NCBI GenBank assembly: GCA_022605955.1
Contig: JAKCOZ010000003.1
Coordinates: 47,926,179-47,990,178, forward strand
DNA length: 64,000 nt
Reading direction: 5' to 3'
DNA from: Rallus limicola
Lineage: Eukaryota > Chordata > Aves > Gruiformes > Rallidae
Positions 1 to 18,741 of the stretch are shown here, in pieces. Made by a program: the position numbers and the translations under genes. The stretch's first letter is position 1, and each line of letters begins with the position of its first letter. Under the pieces are notes generated by a model. That model worked only from the letters and a program-made list of their open reading frames with translations. It did no database searches and was not told where the DNA came from.

Positions 1-166
1 ATGGAAGAGAAGGCAGCCTGGTTAGGAGACAGAAGTAATATTACTTTTCCTATCACTGTCCTTCGAAGGCGGAACAGGCTAACGAGTACCTTGGAGAACG
101 AGTTCTCCCTATGAAAGTCTTCGACATGGACACATAAATTACAGATTATCAGAAAGATGCACTTAC
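1..166 (-). other. MAST4 intron 9, proximal part
   Basis: This is intron sequence after the exon 9 donor. I see no exon, repeat or structured element in these 166 bases. Confidence 0.8.
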
Positions 167-299
167 CTTCCAGAGGATCTTTATTTAAGCCCAGCTGGCT
201 AATGATATATCTGGGGATGTCTGTTTTAATGCCTTGCCCCTCTTTAGCATGGCCTTCGGCTGCTTCCAAAAGATAATAAAACTCTTCAGGATCAAATTC
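167..299 (-). CDS. MAST4: MAST4 exon 9, C-terminal part of pre-kinase domain
   Basis: This 133-bp exon encodes residues 293-336 and one base of the next codon. It begins [20 protein letters not shown], continues [20 protein letters not shown] and ends DPLE. The acceptor is TTTTTCCTCTAG and the donor GGAAG|GTAAGTG (166-165). The sequence matches the conserved end of the MAST pre-kinase domain. The following exon (expected EMAQL... then the kinase domain) lies beyond position 1. Confidence 0.95.
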
Positions 300-3200
300 C
301 TAGAGGAAAAATAATCACCATCATTCTCTTTGTAGAAACTGAAGTCTTAAAGCCTAATATAACAACTTCCTTTGCTGCTTCCACTGCAAATATTTGACAT
401 TTCCCTTATTAAAAACAATTACTTCTTTATTGTTACTAGTAGTATTACTATTCTTATACAATGTAACAAGATGTAAACAACCAAATTTCATGCCATTATA
501 TCACAGCACTACTTTTTAGAAAGATTAAGGTCTTCGCCCTCAAAACTTCTCATAATATTCAGAGTGTAATGACCCATAGCCAGCAGTGGTAAGATTCCAC
601 AAACAAAAGACTATTTCCCTGAAGCCACTTGCATATAAAAACTCACTACTGAAATAAAGCAGCTGTAAACTTTTTCTCCAATTTTACTTCTAAATTAAAT
701 TCTTAAGTGTTTTGTTTTATGGAAAGTACAGTTAAGTAAATCACTAACTTCAGAATTAAGCCAAAGTCCTAAGCTGCTGAAAACAACATTTGAACTATAT
801 TGTCTCAAATCTAGAAAGGGAACATCCTCCTCTGGCAACCAACTACAGTACAACTATCACTTATACCATGCCTAAAAGGCAAGCCTCAAAGAGCAACAAA
901 ACAAACAGAAATTCAAAACCCTGCCTATTCAAGTCCCTTGGAAATACATTTATTTTACTACCTTCATAGATGGTAAAAACAGGAAAGTGTTGAAATGAGT
1001 AACTTTATTAGGTTGGGGTTTTTTTAATAGATTTTATCTGCCAGTATGAATTCATACCAAAGCCTCTCTTGCACAGCCATTGTATTCTTTAAGATGTTCG
1101 TGCCACCACATCTCACATCAGGTGCAATGCTTAATAAGAGCCAGTCATGAAACATTCACAGGCAGACTTTTTGCTGGAGCAAGTTAGTTGTCTGAAACAC
1201 GTGTGGAAGACAGGCAGATTGCTGAGCTAGTTAGCTTCCCTGGCAGCCATTTTGTGGCCTGACTTATCTGCACCAGGCTTTAGTCTGTGTACTAGGTCAT
1301 AAGGCTTACGTCCTAGCTCCTCAGGCTACCCAGGATTTGGGAACTGAATGCCCCAACCTGGAGGATACCTAATTTCTCGAGCTATCGTATTTCATCTGGA
1401 AGCCTCCCAACTGCTGCAGCTACCAGGAGGAGTTGCAGTGCATCTGAAATGGAATTTCTTTGGAAGTTTCAGTTTCGTGGAAACAATCTTGGTTCTTCCT
1501 TTGTTGTGAAATAATTTGCATCATCTCCAGCCTACTCCAAGGGATTTACCATAAAACTATGAACTGCCCAAACTCTTATTTAGCTCAAAGTCTCAGGTTG
1601 CTCCAGAACTGCCTGAAGCTCTAAATTAAGAGTAAAAAAGCATTACATGAGGTTTTAACCTTAGTCTCCTCATCCAACATGCTATGTCCAGCAGTATGTC
1701 TAACATGCTATGCCTTGGCATGTGACAAGTCATCTTATCTACCTTCATCATGAAATCATCATAACTTCTTTACCTTCTGCAGTAGCAGACACACAGCTTG
1801 CTAGTAAGTCAAGGTAATTTCAAAACAGATCCTTTTAATCGTATGTGCACACGTCCAAATAATCAAAAACAGCAAATTTGTTTTCTGATCTTTACTTCCA
1901 ACTCTGTATCACTTTCCATGCACAAATGGAGAAAAATCTTTCAGTATTAGTCAGCAGCTCTTGGCTACTGACTATGATGAAACTGCAAAAGCTTTATTCA
2001 TACAATTATCAAGTGAATTCACATACCACGAACACCTGAGCCAAGATCACCATCAGAAAACTGGCAGCATTACTGCACAGTATCTGCAACTTCTCATAAC
2101 AAAAGCCCTGGTTTTATTTCCCATGACACTATGAACTCCCTTAAAGAGGCTGAAGTTTTCCATTCCTACTATTTCAGATAACATTCTAAAATACCGGCCA
2201 TTATTATTATTCAAAAGTTTCAAGAGGGACACTATGGAAAAACAGCAGTATTTTTTTTCTGTAAAATTACATTATTTCAGTGGCATTTATGGACTAGGTT
2301 TAACACCTCACATGAGAAACGTTTTGTGACAGTACGCCTGCATTTGGTTCAATGTCTCTGTAGAAACCTACTGTGCAGAGTTGATACACTGCAGCTTAAA
2401 TACCTTAAAGTAATAACACTTCAAGGAAGCTTTGCTGGCTTTCTCTGCAATTGCTCTTCTGAAACTCTTAACTAAGAGACACGGATATCTCCTGGCCTGT
2501 GGAGATGTCCTTCCAATCACATCAGGAGGTCCAGCAAAAGGGGGAATGCAGCATGCACTACAGCTCTGCCTGAAGTGTGATAAGGCTGAGCAAGTAGCCT
2601 AGGATAAAAACCCAGGGGGCAGAAACTGGGAACTAAGTCAAGAGATTTGGACTACACATAATAGAAAACTTAGCATTTAGGGAAAATGAACTAATGGGCA
2701 GACAGGTCACCAGGAGATAACCTGAACTAAAAATCTGAAGAAAAACAATGATGTTTGGGCCAGAGTGGAAAAGAGCCAGTGAGCACGGAAAGGCAGGACA
2801 AAGCATCATAAAGAAGCCTTGGTCCATGAGCCCACAAGGATGCATATTTAAGGAAATTTTTGCATGTGTAATGATAGAGAAGGATACAGATCAGATGCAA
2901 AACAAGGCAGTGCATGACAAATTGGGTGAGGAGGTGGAGAAAGAGTCTATGAGCCCTAGAAATACAGCAGGAAAGACCACACTAGATACAGAATAAGCAT
3001 TTCAGGGTTCAGAAGTAATGCAAATTTGTATTCAATGGCAGAGGCAAGGCATGGTAAGGTATCCTCTGCTCTAAAGCCTGCCTTTATTTATTTGGAATTT
3101 TTTTTTTTGAAACATCTTTCATGCTGATTCAGAGCACATACCTTATTTTAGATTCCTTCTGAACTGCAAATCATGAACAAATTGCAACTGGGAGCACTGA

Positions 3201-4289
3201 CACATACTATTTCCAAAACAAAAACAGAGGCAGCTCTCAAAATGCCCGTGGCTGGACGAGACATGTTGTGGATTAACTGTGCCACAGATGAAGAGACACT
3301 GCACAGAGCCAAGATCAGGTTGGAAAGACTTACTAGCTGAGATTCAGTGCCATGCAAATGCAGTTTTGACACTTTCAGGCATGACTTGAGTCTAGCAGCA
3401 GGTTAGCGGCTCCCACACAAGCTTTGCCAGCCTCAAACAGCCATATGCAGCATCAAGACTGTGATCCTGGTATTGGCAAGCTGAGTGGCTCAACAAAGTC
3501 AGCTCGGGCTGCCTGCCAGGCCTGTTGGACTCAGACTGGCTCTTACATGGTATTTGGGTGTCTGTGCCATCCTCCTGAGTACACTGCGTTCTGCGAGGTT
3601 TTATTAGTTCCACTGAACAACTGAAGCACATTGGCTCTGTGCGTCGGAGCGACTTCCTGCACCTGAGCCATCCCAGCTCCCACAGCATGGGCAGGCAAAG
3701 CAGAAACACGCCCACATGGCCCTGCACAAGCTAGCCCAGTCTGGCAACATCAATACAATGCTCATGCATAAGTTAACTCCTTGCAGTCTCCAGGTTACTC
3801 TGACTGTATATCCAGACACCCTATTCCCTCTGCTGATGTTCCCCCCAAGATCAGGTACTGCAGAGCTGACTGCAAGCTGCTTATGGCTCTGGCAACTGTT
3901 GAGTGAAACAAAATAATGAAACCTTTAAGAACAAGGACAACAACAGGAAAACCACCAAGCAGTTACAATTCTGGAGCAGTCTTCCTAAGGAATAACAATG
4001 TCTAACAAAACCACAGAAAAACCCAATTGGTTTCTGACTGGAGCCTTCACAGTTGATGAAAGAGATTCTATAACATAGTATCTGCAACAGCAGGGAACAT
4101 AAAACAACTGCAGGAGGTCCTGTCCAGTCCCAAGTTCCTGAAATGAAAGCAGAAAGGATCCCACCAAGAATCAAGCCCTACCCCATTGTTCAATACGTAT
4201 CATAAAATGAATATAAAAGACCTTGAATACTAAAACCAGAAGCCTTCCTACACTAACAAGTGAAAAACCTACAGTAAGCACACTCTTAC
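300..4289 (-). other. MAST4 intron 8
   Basis: This is 3990 bases of mostly AT-rich intron. No CR1 fragment is recognisable. Short open frames occur on both strands, but none has a known motif, an intact start context with splice support, or biased codon use. The stretch at about 2450-3000 is slightly purine-rich and could be a decayed transposon, which I cannot identify. Confidence 0.8.
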
Positions 4290-4391
4290 CAGGCATTCCA
4301 GTAAGCGAGCAGGGCGAGCAGTAACTATCAGGATTTTTCGGACAAGTTGTTTAATAAATGCCATTTCTTCACTCTCTGATCGCTCTTGAGC
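4290..4391 (-). CDS. MAST4: MAST4 exon 8, MAST pre-kinase domain
   Basis: This 102-bp exon encodes 34 residues (259-292), phase 0 at both ends: [20 protein letters not shown] then [14 protein letters not shown]. The acceptor is ATCTTTCAG and the donor TGCCTG|GTAAGAG (4289-4288). The [10 protein letters not shown] motif is a MAST signature. The Thr in LIVTARP (codon ACT at 4322-4320) is unusual, since the family has Ile or Ser at this place as I recall it. A polymorphism or sequence error is possible. Confidence 0.94.
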
Positions 4392-7347
4392 CTGAAAGAT
4401 AAAAAAGGTGGTAACAAAACAAACTACATTTGATGCAGTACTTGGGAAAGTATGTATGATATTTGGGACACTTTTGAGGGACTGTATTTGAGACAAACAA
4501 CATGCAAATTTCAAGACACCAGCAGAAGCAACAAGAATTTGAGCAACACAGTAATTTCAAATTGAAACACTTCCATTTGTACATTTCTAACACTGTGACA
4601 GGAAAACAGAGGCGCCTAAAATGCACATAATAAGTAAAAAAACCCACCCTACTTAATAGTATGGAAGTTGCTTTCTTTTTTTAATCATCATCAGTTTAGT
4701 AAAAGGGATGTTTTAACATAGCATACATCTCTACATGTACAGTTATGTCTGATTTTGTTAATAATTTTAGGTTTAATTAAAAACTGGCCTAAGGGATATA
4801 AAATATCATAAGCAACATCCGTGCCAAATTGATACTGATTTTTCCTAAGGTAATGTCATACTACAATGACAATGGACATATAAAAAACTATCCTTGCAAA
4901 GAGTCTCTGTATAAATGTACTTGCAGAAAGGAAGACAATGAAAAACTTGAGTTCTACAAAGTTTACAACAAAGTTTGTGTGTATGACTGCTACAAAAGAA
5001 TACATACAGAAAAAACCTCCTAGAACAGTTTATAACATTTGCACAATGGTCTGATCTGCATTTCAAATTTCTTTCAAATGTTCCCCTCCAAGAACAAATT
5101 ACATAATTTAAGGATGCTAATGAATGCAAAGAAACCGTATCATTCTCCTTCTGATTAAAATATATGAATAGCCCTTCACTCAAATATCAAAGTATTTCTT
5201 TGTTCTGAACAGCAGAAATGATAGATTTACGTTTTTTTAACATCTCTTGCTTATTCAAAGCCACGAAGAAAATTAAGAAATGCACATTTAAAAGTGATTA
5301 ATAAGGACAAGTACTTCATATTTTTTGAAGTTATAAAAGACTGTGAAAATACGAAGCTATGTATTGATTTTAATACAAGCACTATAGCTTTAAAAAACAC
5401 CAAATACCTAAGAATTAATCTGTGATACTTAAAGGAGGGTGGTGGGAGAAGGTACGAAACCCATCTTGCACTCTGCAATAGGAATTGGAAGAACCTGAAT
5501 TTAACAGAAGCATTTCTGTTCTGCACACTAGCAATCAAATCCAAAGCAAACACCTGCCTACTTCAACCACCCACAAAATTTAAAGTACCCAGGTCTGGTT
5601 TTGTGAACATTCAGGTTCACATGTGAACAAAAGACTGTCTATGTTATCTTTAAAAGGGATGAAGCAGGAAAGCGTTCAGGTCCACTTGACCTTAGAATTA
5701 TAAAAAAATCTTGGTTGAACCAAGCTTCTCAAACCTCAAGGAGTCTTCCCCTGGCTATGCAAGGTAGTGGCAACAGGCCAAGTCACAGTAGGAGATGCAG
5801 CTTTCTACTGAATGTCACAGCTGGGAATTGACAACAAATAAATCGCGCATCCAAAGCACAACTGCATGCCCACAGCAGAGCTGTGCAAAGACTTTTCTCA
5901 CTGTCTTTATATACTATTAACAGGTACTACACAGCTGACACAAAAGTCTATTTTAAGTTACTACGTTTTTGCAAAACAGGAAATTTTTTTACATAATGAA
6001 GAATTAGCATTACAGAACATGACAAAAGAGTGGTGTTTTTTATTAACACACCACTTTATATGCAGATTAGAGAATAACTTGGAGGAGTGTTCTTTTTAGT
6101 GAATTTTAAGGGGTGATGTTAAGCAAATGAGTGAACATGTACTCCAAATACTACTTACTGTGAGGCCATTTTAAGGGATATGTTCTTAACAGTGACTTTT
6201 AAGAGTGGTTCAGTGAATCTTAGCTTAGACATGCTTCCTTGTATTCTGACATTACCACTAGCATAACATAATTCATAGTCAGATATCTACCGTCAACTGG
6301 CCAACTCTTTCTGCACTTTGGCATCATAAAAATGTGAGCATTTCACAACAAGGTCACTAGTTCAAACTTCCTTTTGACTAGTAAGCAAGTTCTTTGTGTT
6401 TTCTCTGTATAAAAACAGGGTTTAAATAATCCAGGAAAAAAAAATAAATCACTGATGCCTTAAGTTTTGTATTTCTTTATGAAAAGTTCAAAATATAGTA
6501 GTTGTAGAAAACCTGTTTACTGAAGACAAGTTAACAAAAAAGCTGGGGGGAGGGGGGAGGAAATCAACCAAAACCAACTGCTCCAGCATTCAAAACAAAG
6601 CAGAAGAAAAGACAGGCAGGGTATCTCACATCTCAGTTGGAAAATATCAAGTCAACATCAAATCTGCTAGTGTATCACACTAACTTTGGCTCACAATACA
6701 CCATCAAATCCCACACAAATGAGTATGTTACACGCTGTACTCAGTGTTTGAAAAATGATACATTCATAAACTGCAGTGACTTAGACCGCATTCATTTTTC
6801 CAAGTTCCAAGTTCTTCTTAGTTCGTTTAGCTGATTATTCTATGAAAGTTTCAACACTTTTGGAAATGACAATATTTCTGTTAATCAACAATTTTAATTA
6901 TGAAAGGAATATTATAAATATTTAAATAATTAACTAATTTCTAGCTAATGGAAAGCTAAGGGATGCTGTCTGCTTTCTCAACACAGCAGGCAATTAGTAG
7001 GGCTGATAAAGTGGAAAGTGCATATGTTTCCTCATTTATCCACATTAAATGGAATTGCAAACCTTCTCATTTAGGGCTTCTGCACACACTTCTGTAAGCA
7101 GTTTATAACTTGCACTGCATGACAAAATGCTGTTTCTGTGATCTTTACATCCCATACATTCCAGACTAGTACACAAGGATGCCTTATGGTCTGTGTGGTG
7201 GTTATTAGATAGACTAAAATTGCCATGAACACCACTTTTAACAATTCCTTGACTGAACAGTCATGATTATTTCAAAAAAACAATTCTCAGGATAACAGAT
7301 TTAAACAATTTTTCAAGCAAATGTAGCAGCAGTCTAATGGCTCATAC
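4392..7347 (-). other. MAST4 intron 7
   Basis: This is 2956 bases of AT-rich intron. The only composition feature I note is a G-rich run at 6545-6561 on the plus strand. No repeats or exons are recognisable. Confidence 0.8.
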
Positions 7348-7557
7348 CTCCTGTAGCAATTTGTCTAATTTCTGCTGCAATTCAAGGAAGTATCGTGACG
7401 TAATGAGACCCTGGCGGGATTTATCCAAACAATCTCGAGCCAGTTCTGTGATCTGATGGTGGGTGAAACTGAGCACTCCATCTGCCAGGGGAAGGACGTT
7501 GTCTGAGGAGTGATTTGTTATAATGTCCCGAAGTCTCTCTTCCATCTGAGCTGTGGC
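7348..7557 (-). CDS. MAST4: MAST4 exon 7, core of MAST pre-kinase domain
   Basis: This 210-bp exon encodes exactly 70 residues (189-258) in phase 0 at both ends. It begins [20 protein letters not shown], runs through [20 protein letters not shown] and [20 protein letters not shown], and ends [10 protein letters not shown]. The acceptor is TTGTCTGTAG and the donor GGAG|GTATGAG (7347-7346). The segment is predicted largely helical and is the best conserved part of DUF1908. It is the longest coding exon in the window. The exact biochemical role of this domain is not established. Confidence 0.95.
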
Positions 7558-8680
7558 CTACAGACAAATTCATACATGATACATTAAATCAGCTGTACAT
7601 GAAATTTAACAGCCTCAAAGCTTATTTCTCATTCTGCAACTTTTCAGTATAGCCTAAGAAGTTACCTAGCTGGAATGAGTGTAATAGTTGAAGCAAAAAA
7701 GCAAGGACAGAAAGTCAAAATGACAGTTTTCCTACATCACCAGTCCAGAAAAGCAACAGCCTCATGGGAGTCTACTTTGTCCTGCAAAACCTGCAGACCA
7801 GAGTATCTTCCTTCCTTTTATACAGGTTATACCACAAACATGTTTCACTGGGCAGAGTCTAAATGAACATAGACTGATGAAAAGCATTACGGGCCTGCAG
7901 GTCCTGTCAGATACGTCTGCAGGATGATAGCTGTGTCTTTTAGAGAACCAACTACCTGGTTCTACCACAACTGCACATCTCAAACACTGAAATGAGTGGG
8001 TGGTTCTATACTTCAGATTCCTGATCAATCACTCTGCAAACCCTGACAAATCTCTCCATATTTCTATTTAGAAGTGTCTTCTTTTTATAGACACTTTTTG
8101 GCAGTATCAGTTTTACCTCCTTTCATTTTCCAGCTGTTATCAAAATCCCTGGAGCAACTGAGAGTACTATACACTGAGCTACATGATGCACCCAAGAACT
8201 TATTTGTGCCTCAGACCTCTGGACATGACAGCAACATGCATCATCATCAAACATCCACAACTGTATAGTGATCTTCACAATAAAAGTACATTATGAATGT
8301 GTGGGAAACGGGAGGAATTTGCAGGTAATACTCAGCTCAAGGCTTCAAAATGATTTTTTGTTTCAATATCTGTTAGTCCCAAGTACGCACCACCTACTGA
8401 AATCGAATATACTAGCAGTTCCCAATCATCAGAATATGTTATCATCCAATCATCAGAAAACATTATCAGCACGATCCATTTCAAAAACAGTTCAGCAGCT
8501 TTGCCAAATCAATGTCCAGTTCTCAGCAGTGATTTTCCTTATTGTGATTTTATCTTTGTAATGCTTTATGAAAGCCATTACAGGGTTGCATCATTAGTTC
8601 CCATAACAAAAACACCTCTTACTTAAAACCTATGTAGCCTATCAATTTAGAGACTGGGTATCTTAAATGTAATTCATTAC
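7558..8680 (-). other. MAST4 intron 6
   Basis: This 1123-base intron contains a diverged 24-bp tandem pair at 8422-8469 and nothing else I can identify. Confidence 0.8.
8422..8469. repeat. 24-bp tandem duplication, 2 copies
   Basis: Two adjacent 24-bp copies begin CCAATCATCAGAA and end TTATCA plus one base. They differ at about four positions. A local slippage duplication is the simplest origin. Confidence 0.6.
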
Positions 8681-8756
8681 CTTTGGGAATCTTTCTTTGT
8701 AGACATGGTTCATCATAATTATTTCATTGTCACAGCAGGCAGGAGAACGTCCAGGG
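8681..8756 (-). CDS. MAST4: MAST4 exon 6, MAST pre-kinase domain
   Basis: This 76-bp exon completes Ser163 and encodes [20 protein letters not shown] then ERFPK, ending in phase 0. The acceptor is TTTGTTTGCAG and the donor CAAAG|GTAATG (8680-8679). The [10 protein letters not shown] stretch matches MAST4 as I recall it. The [17 protein letters not shown] block is shared by the family and begins a helical part of DUF1908. Confidence 0.94.
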
Positions 8757-10860
8757 CTGCAAACAAAGTGAATTACACCTTTAAACTTGTCTCAGCATGA
8801 ACCACAATAAGTTATTGTATTTTTTGTACAGCGTACTCGCAACAAAGAGAGTCAACACAGGCTTCACTGGAAAGGTACTTTTTCTCACCAGGGCCACACT
8901 TGGTTCCTTTCTGCTGTTTCTGACCAGGCCCCACAGGTAATTTTAGGTACTTAACATCCATCAGCTAGCTATGTTATTTTCTGACAACATTTCAGGATCC
9001 ATGCAATATTGCAACACTTGTGAACATCACCTTTTTCACAAAAGAGCAACAGTGAAATATTCAACTGTTACTACAAGGCTATACCTGCCCCTTTGAAGGC
9101 AAAACTTGAGCAAGAACTCTGTTAGCTGCAAGTGAACAAGAAGAACCTTTTTAAAGAGGTTTTTTTAGCTGATCATAAAAAAAAATAAAAATCAAACCCA
9201 TCTATTTTCAATCTGACCAGCAGATAAAAGCAGCAACTTCTTACAAATGACACCATATGCATGAGGTCCATCAATGGTGAGACACTGTGCCTCTAAGAAA
9301 AGCATGAGACTTTCAAGTAAATAATGCGTAAAATGTATCCACAGCCTTGGATAACCTATAAAACAGCTTTTTGCTACCATGAGCTTCACTATCCATTATA
9401 AATCGCAATGAAAATTCTCCACATGGTTCTCCTGGGTTGGTGACATTACCCCAGTCAGTCTGGTCTAAAAGATGCAGAGTATGTGAAAAAAACCCCAACA
9501 CAGGGGATGCTGTTGTACAGGAGTGACTTTATCATAATGTATACAGAGATTTCTTAAATGAACAGAAAAACTGGCTTTTGGCTTTCTAAAAGGACACTAA
9601 AATCTGTCACAAGATATCACAAGGGTGGGTCTGTAACATGGACAATCTGTTATGGACAGCCACAGGCAAACCCACTGGAGACAAGGTAGGTACATGATTT
9701 AATCACAAGACTTCTGCAGCATTATCCCCTTACTGAAAACACTTGGCTTTTGTGTTCTGGAGCATTTGTTCACATTACATGAGATCAAGTGGGAGACTTA
9801 TTTAAAAAATGTTAAAGAAAAATAATTAAAGATGTGGCAATAAATACAATTTCAATCTGTAAGGAAATGGGATTTTTTTCATAGGAATCATTGTGCAGAT
9901 TCATATAAGTAGCAGCTATGATCATCATAAGTCTATACAGATTTTAAAATATAATAATCACAATGCAAAATTCAAATATATTGTACTAAAAATCTCAACC
10001 CTTAAGGTCTGTATATCTCAAACTACTTTTAAGCTTTTGAAAGAATAAATACAATTAGAACTAAAATACTTCCTTTTTTTTCTTTCCAGTTACAGTGGGG
10101 GTTGGAAGGGACCTCTGGAGAAGTCCCACCTAGTCCAAACTCCAGCCAGAGCAGGATTACCTAGAGCAGGTTGCACAGGATCTCATCCAAGCAGTTTCTG
10201 AGTGTCTCCAGAGATGGAGACACCCCCCACCCCCAAGCTCTTTGGGTAGCCTGTGCCAGTGATCTGTTCTTGAAAATTTATCAATAAAATTCATCTGTGT
10301 TTCCCAAAACGGAACTACTTAAACAGTTTAGAACTGTCTTGGATAAAACACATGTTAAACAAATGGTGACTGCAAATGATACGCAGAGTTTTTAGTCTTT
10401 GGGAAACAAGAAACTGAAGTTCATTGTTAAAGCAAATTAAAAAATGCATACCCTTCCCCCACCTCACCCGCCCATTTGTTCTTTATCACTTTTTTTCCAG
10501 ATAGTCCTAGGATAAAAATACATTTTGAATGAGTTTTGCAAATAAAGACTGTATTATGTGAACAATTTCAACTTTGGAAGAGACCAGTGCTAGCATCAGT
10601 ACAATGACTGGCTACGGAGACAGTTCACGTGGCTTAGCTGTCTTGAGACCTACCATACAATGTTAACTACTTCAGTAAGACATGATCAAACCCAGGAGCA
10701 AGAATTTAAAAGGATTATTTGTAATTCAGGTTCAGATGAAATACAACTTCAAATCTGAATTACAACTTCAAAAATAGGGAATGCCTCAATGTACAAAAAC
10801 ATGATCCTCCAAAAGACATGAATTTAGACCCAGCCCTTATTTCCAGATAGACAAACTCAC
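8757..10860 (-). other. MAST4 intron 5
   Basis: This 2104-base intron holds one old CR1 fragment at about 10094-10272. The rest is AT-rich without recognisable features. Confidence 0.8.
10094..10272 (-). mobile_element. CR1 LINE fragment, diverged, antisense orientation
   Basis: The plus strand shows the reverse complement of a CR1 3' region: GTTGGAAGGGACCTCTGGAG near the left end, then CTAGAGCAGGTTGCACAGGA and TGTCTCCAGAGATGGAGACA, then a GGGTAGCCTGTGCCAGTG block. The element therefore reads on the minus strand, the same strand as MAST4. The ATTCTATGA tail is lost and divergence is high, so this is an old, 5'-truncated copy. Confidence 0.85.
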
Positions 10861-11018
10861 CTGAGACTTCGGGACCGAGGGCGCATTGCAGTAGTCCTGC
10901 ACCTGTTATCACTGGCAATGCTCTCAGTGGTACAGAAATGTTTAGACAAAAAATGTAGTTCATCAGGTGTTGGTTGGTATGGTAACTGGTGGAGCTTCTC
11001 TTGGGATGAGCAGGATGA
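10861..11018 (-). CDS. MAST4: MAST4 exon 5, start of MAST pre-kinase domain
   Basis: This 158-bp exon encodes residues 111-162 and two bases of Ser163. It begins [20 protein letters not shown], continues [20 protein letters not shown] and ends [12 protein letters not shown]. The acceptor is CTTGTAG and the donor TCTCAG|GTGAGT (10860-10859). The [19 protein letters not shown] block is diagnostic for the MAST family. The RPRSRSLS tail, completed in exon 6, is basic and Ser-rich. No deletion is seen relative to the family. Confidence 0.94.
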
Positions 11019-18671
<7,653 letters not shown>

Positions 18672-18741
18672 CTTCGCGCAAAAGAAAAGTGAGCTGAGGC
18701 ACTGGGAGAGAAATTCCTAGGGCTATCCTGAGGACTGCTTC
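18672..18741 (-). CDS. MAST4: MAST4 exon 3, Ser/Pro linker
   Basis: This 70-bp exon completes Gly61 and encodes SSPQDSPRNFSPSASAHFSF followed by AR and two bases of the next Arg. The acceptor is CCCACAACAG and the donor is CGAAG|GTAAG (18671-18670). SP motifs (SSP, DSP, FSP) suggest proline-directed phosphorylation, an inference. The peptide closely matches the MAST4 form of this linker, while MAST3 has shorter Ser/Ala variants. The next coding step can go directly to exon 4 or via the candidate microexon at 15623-15643. Confidence 0.92.
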
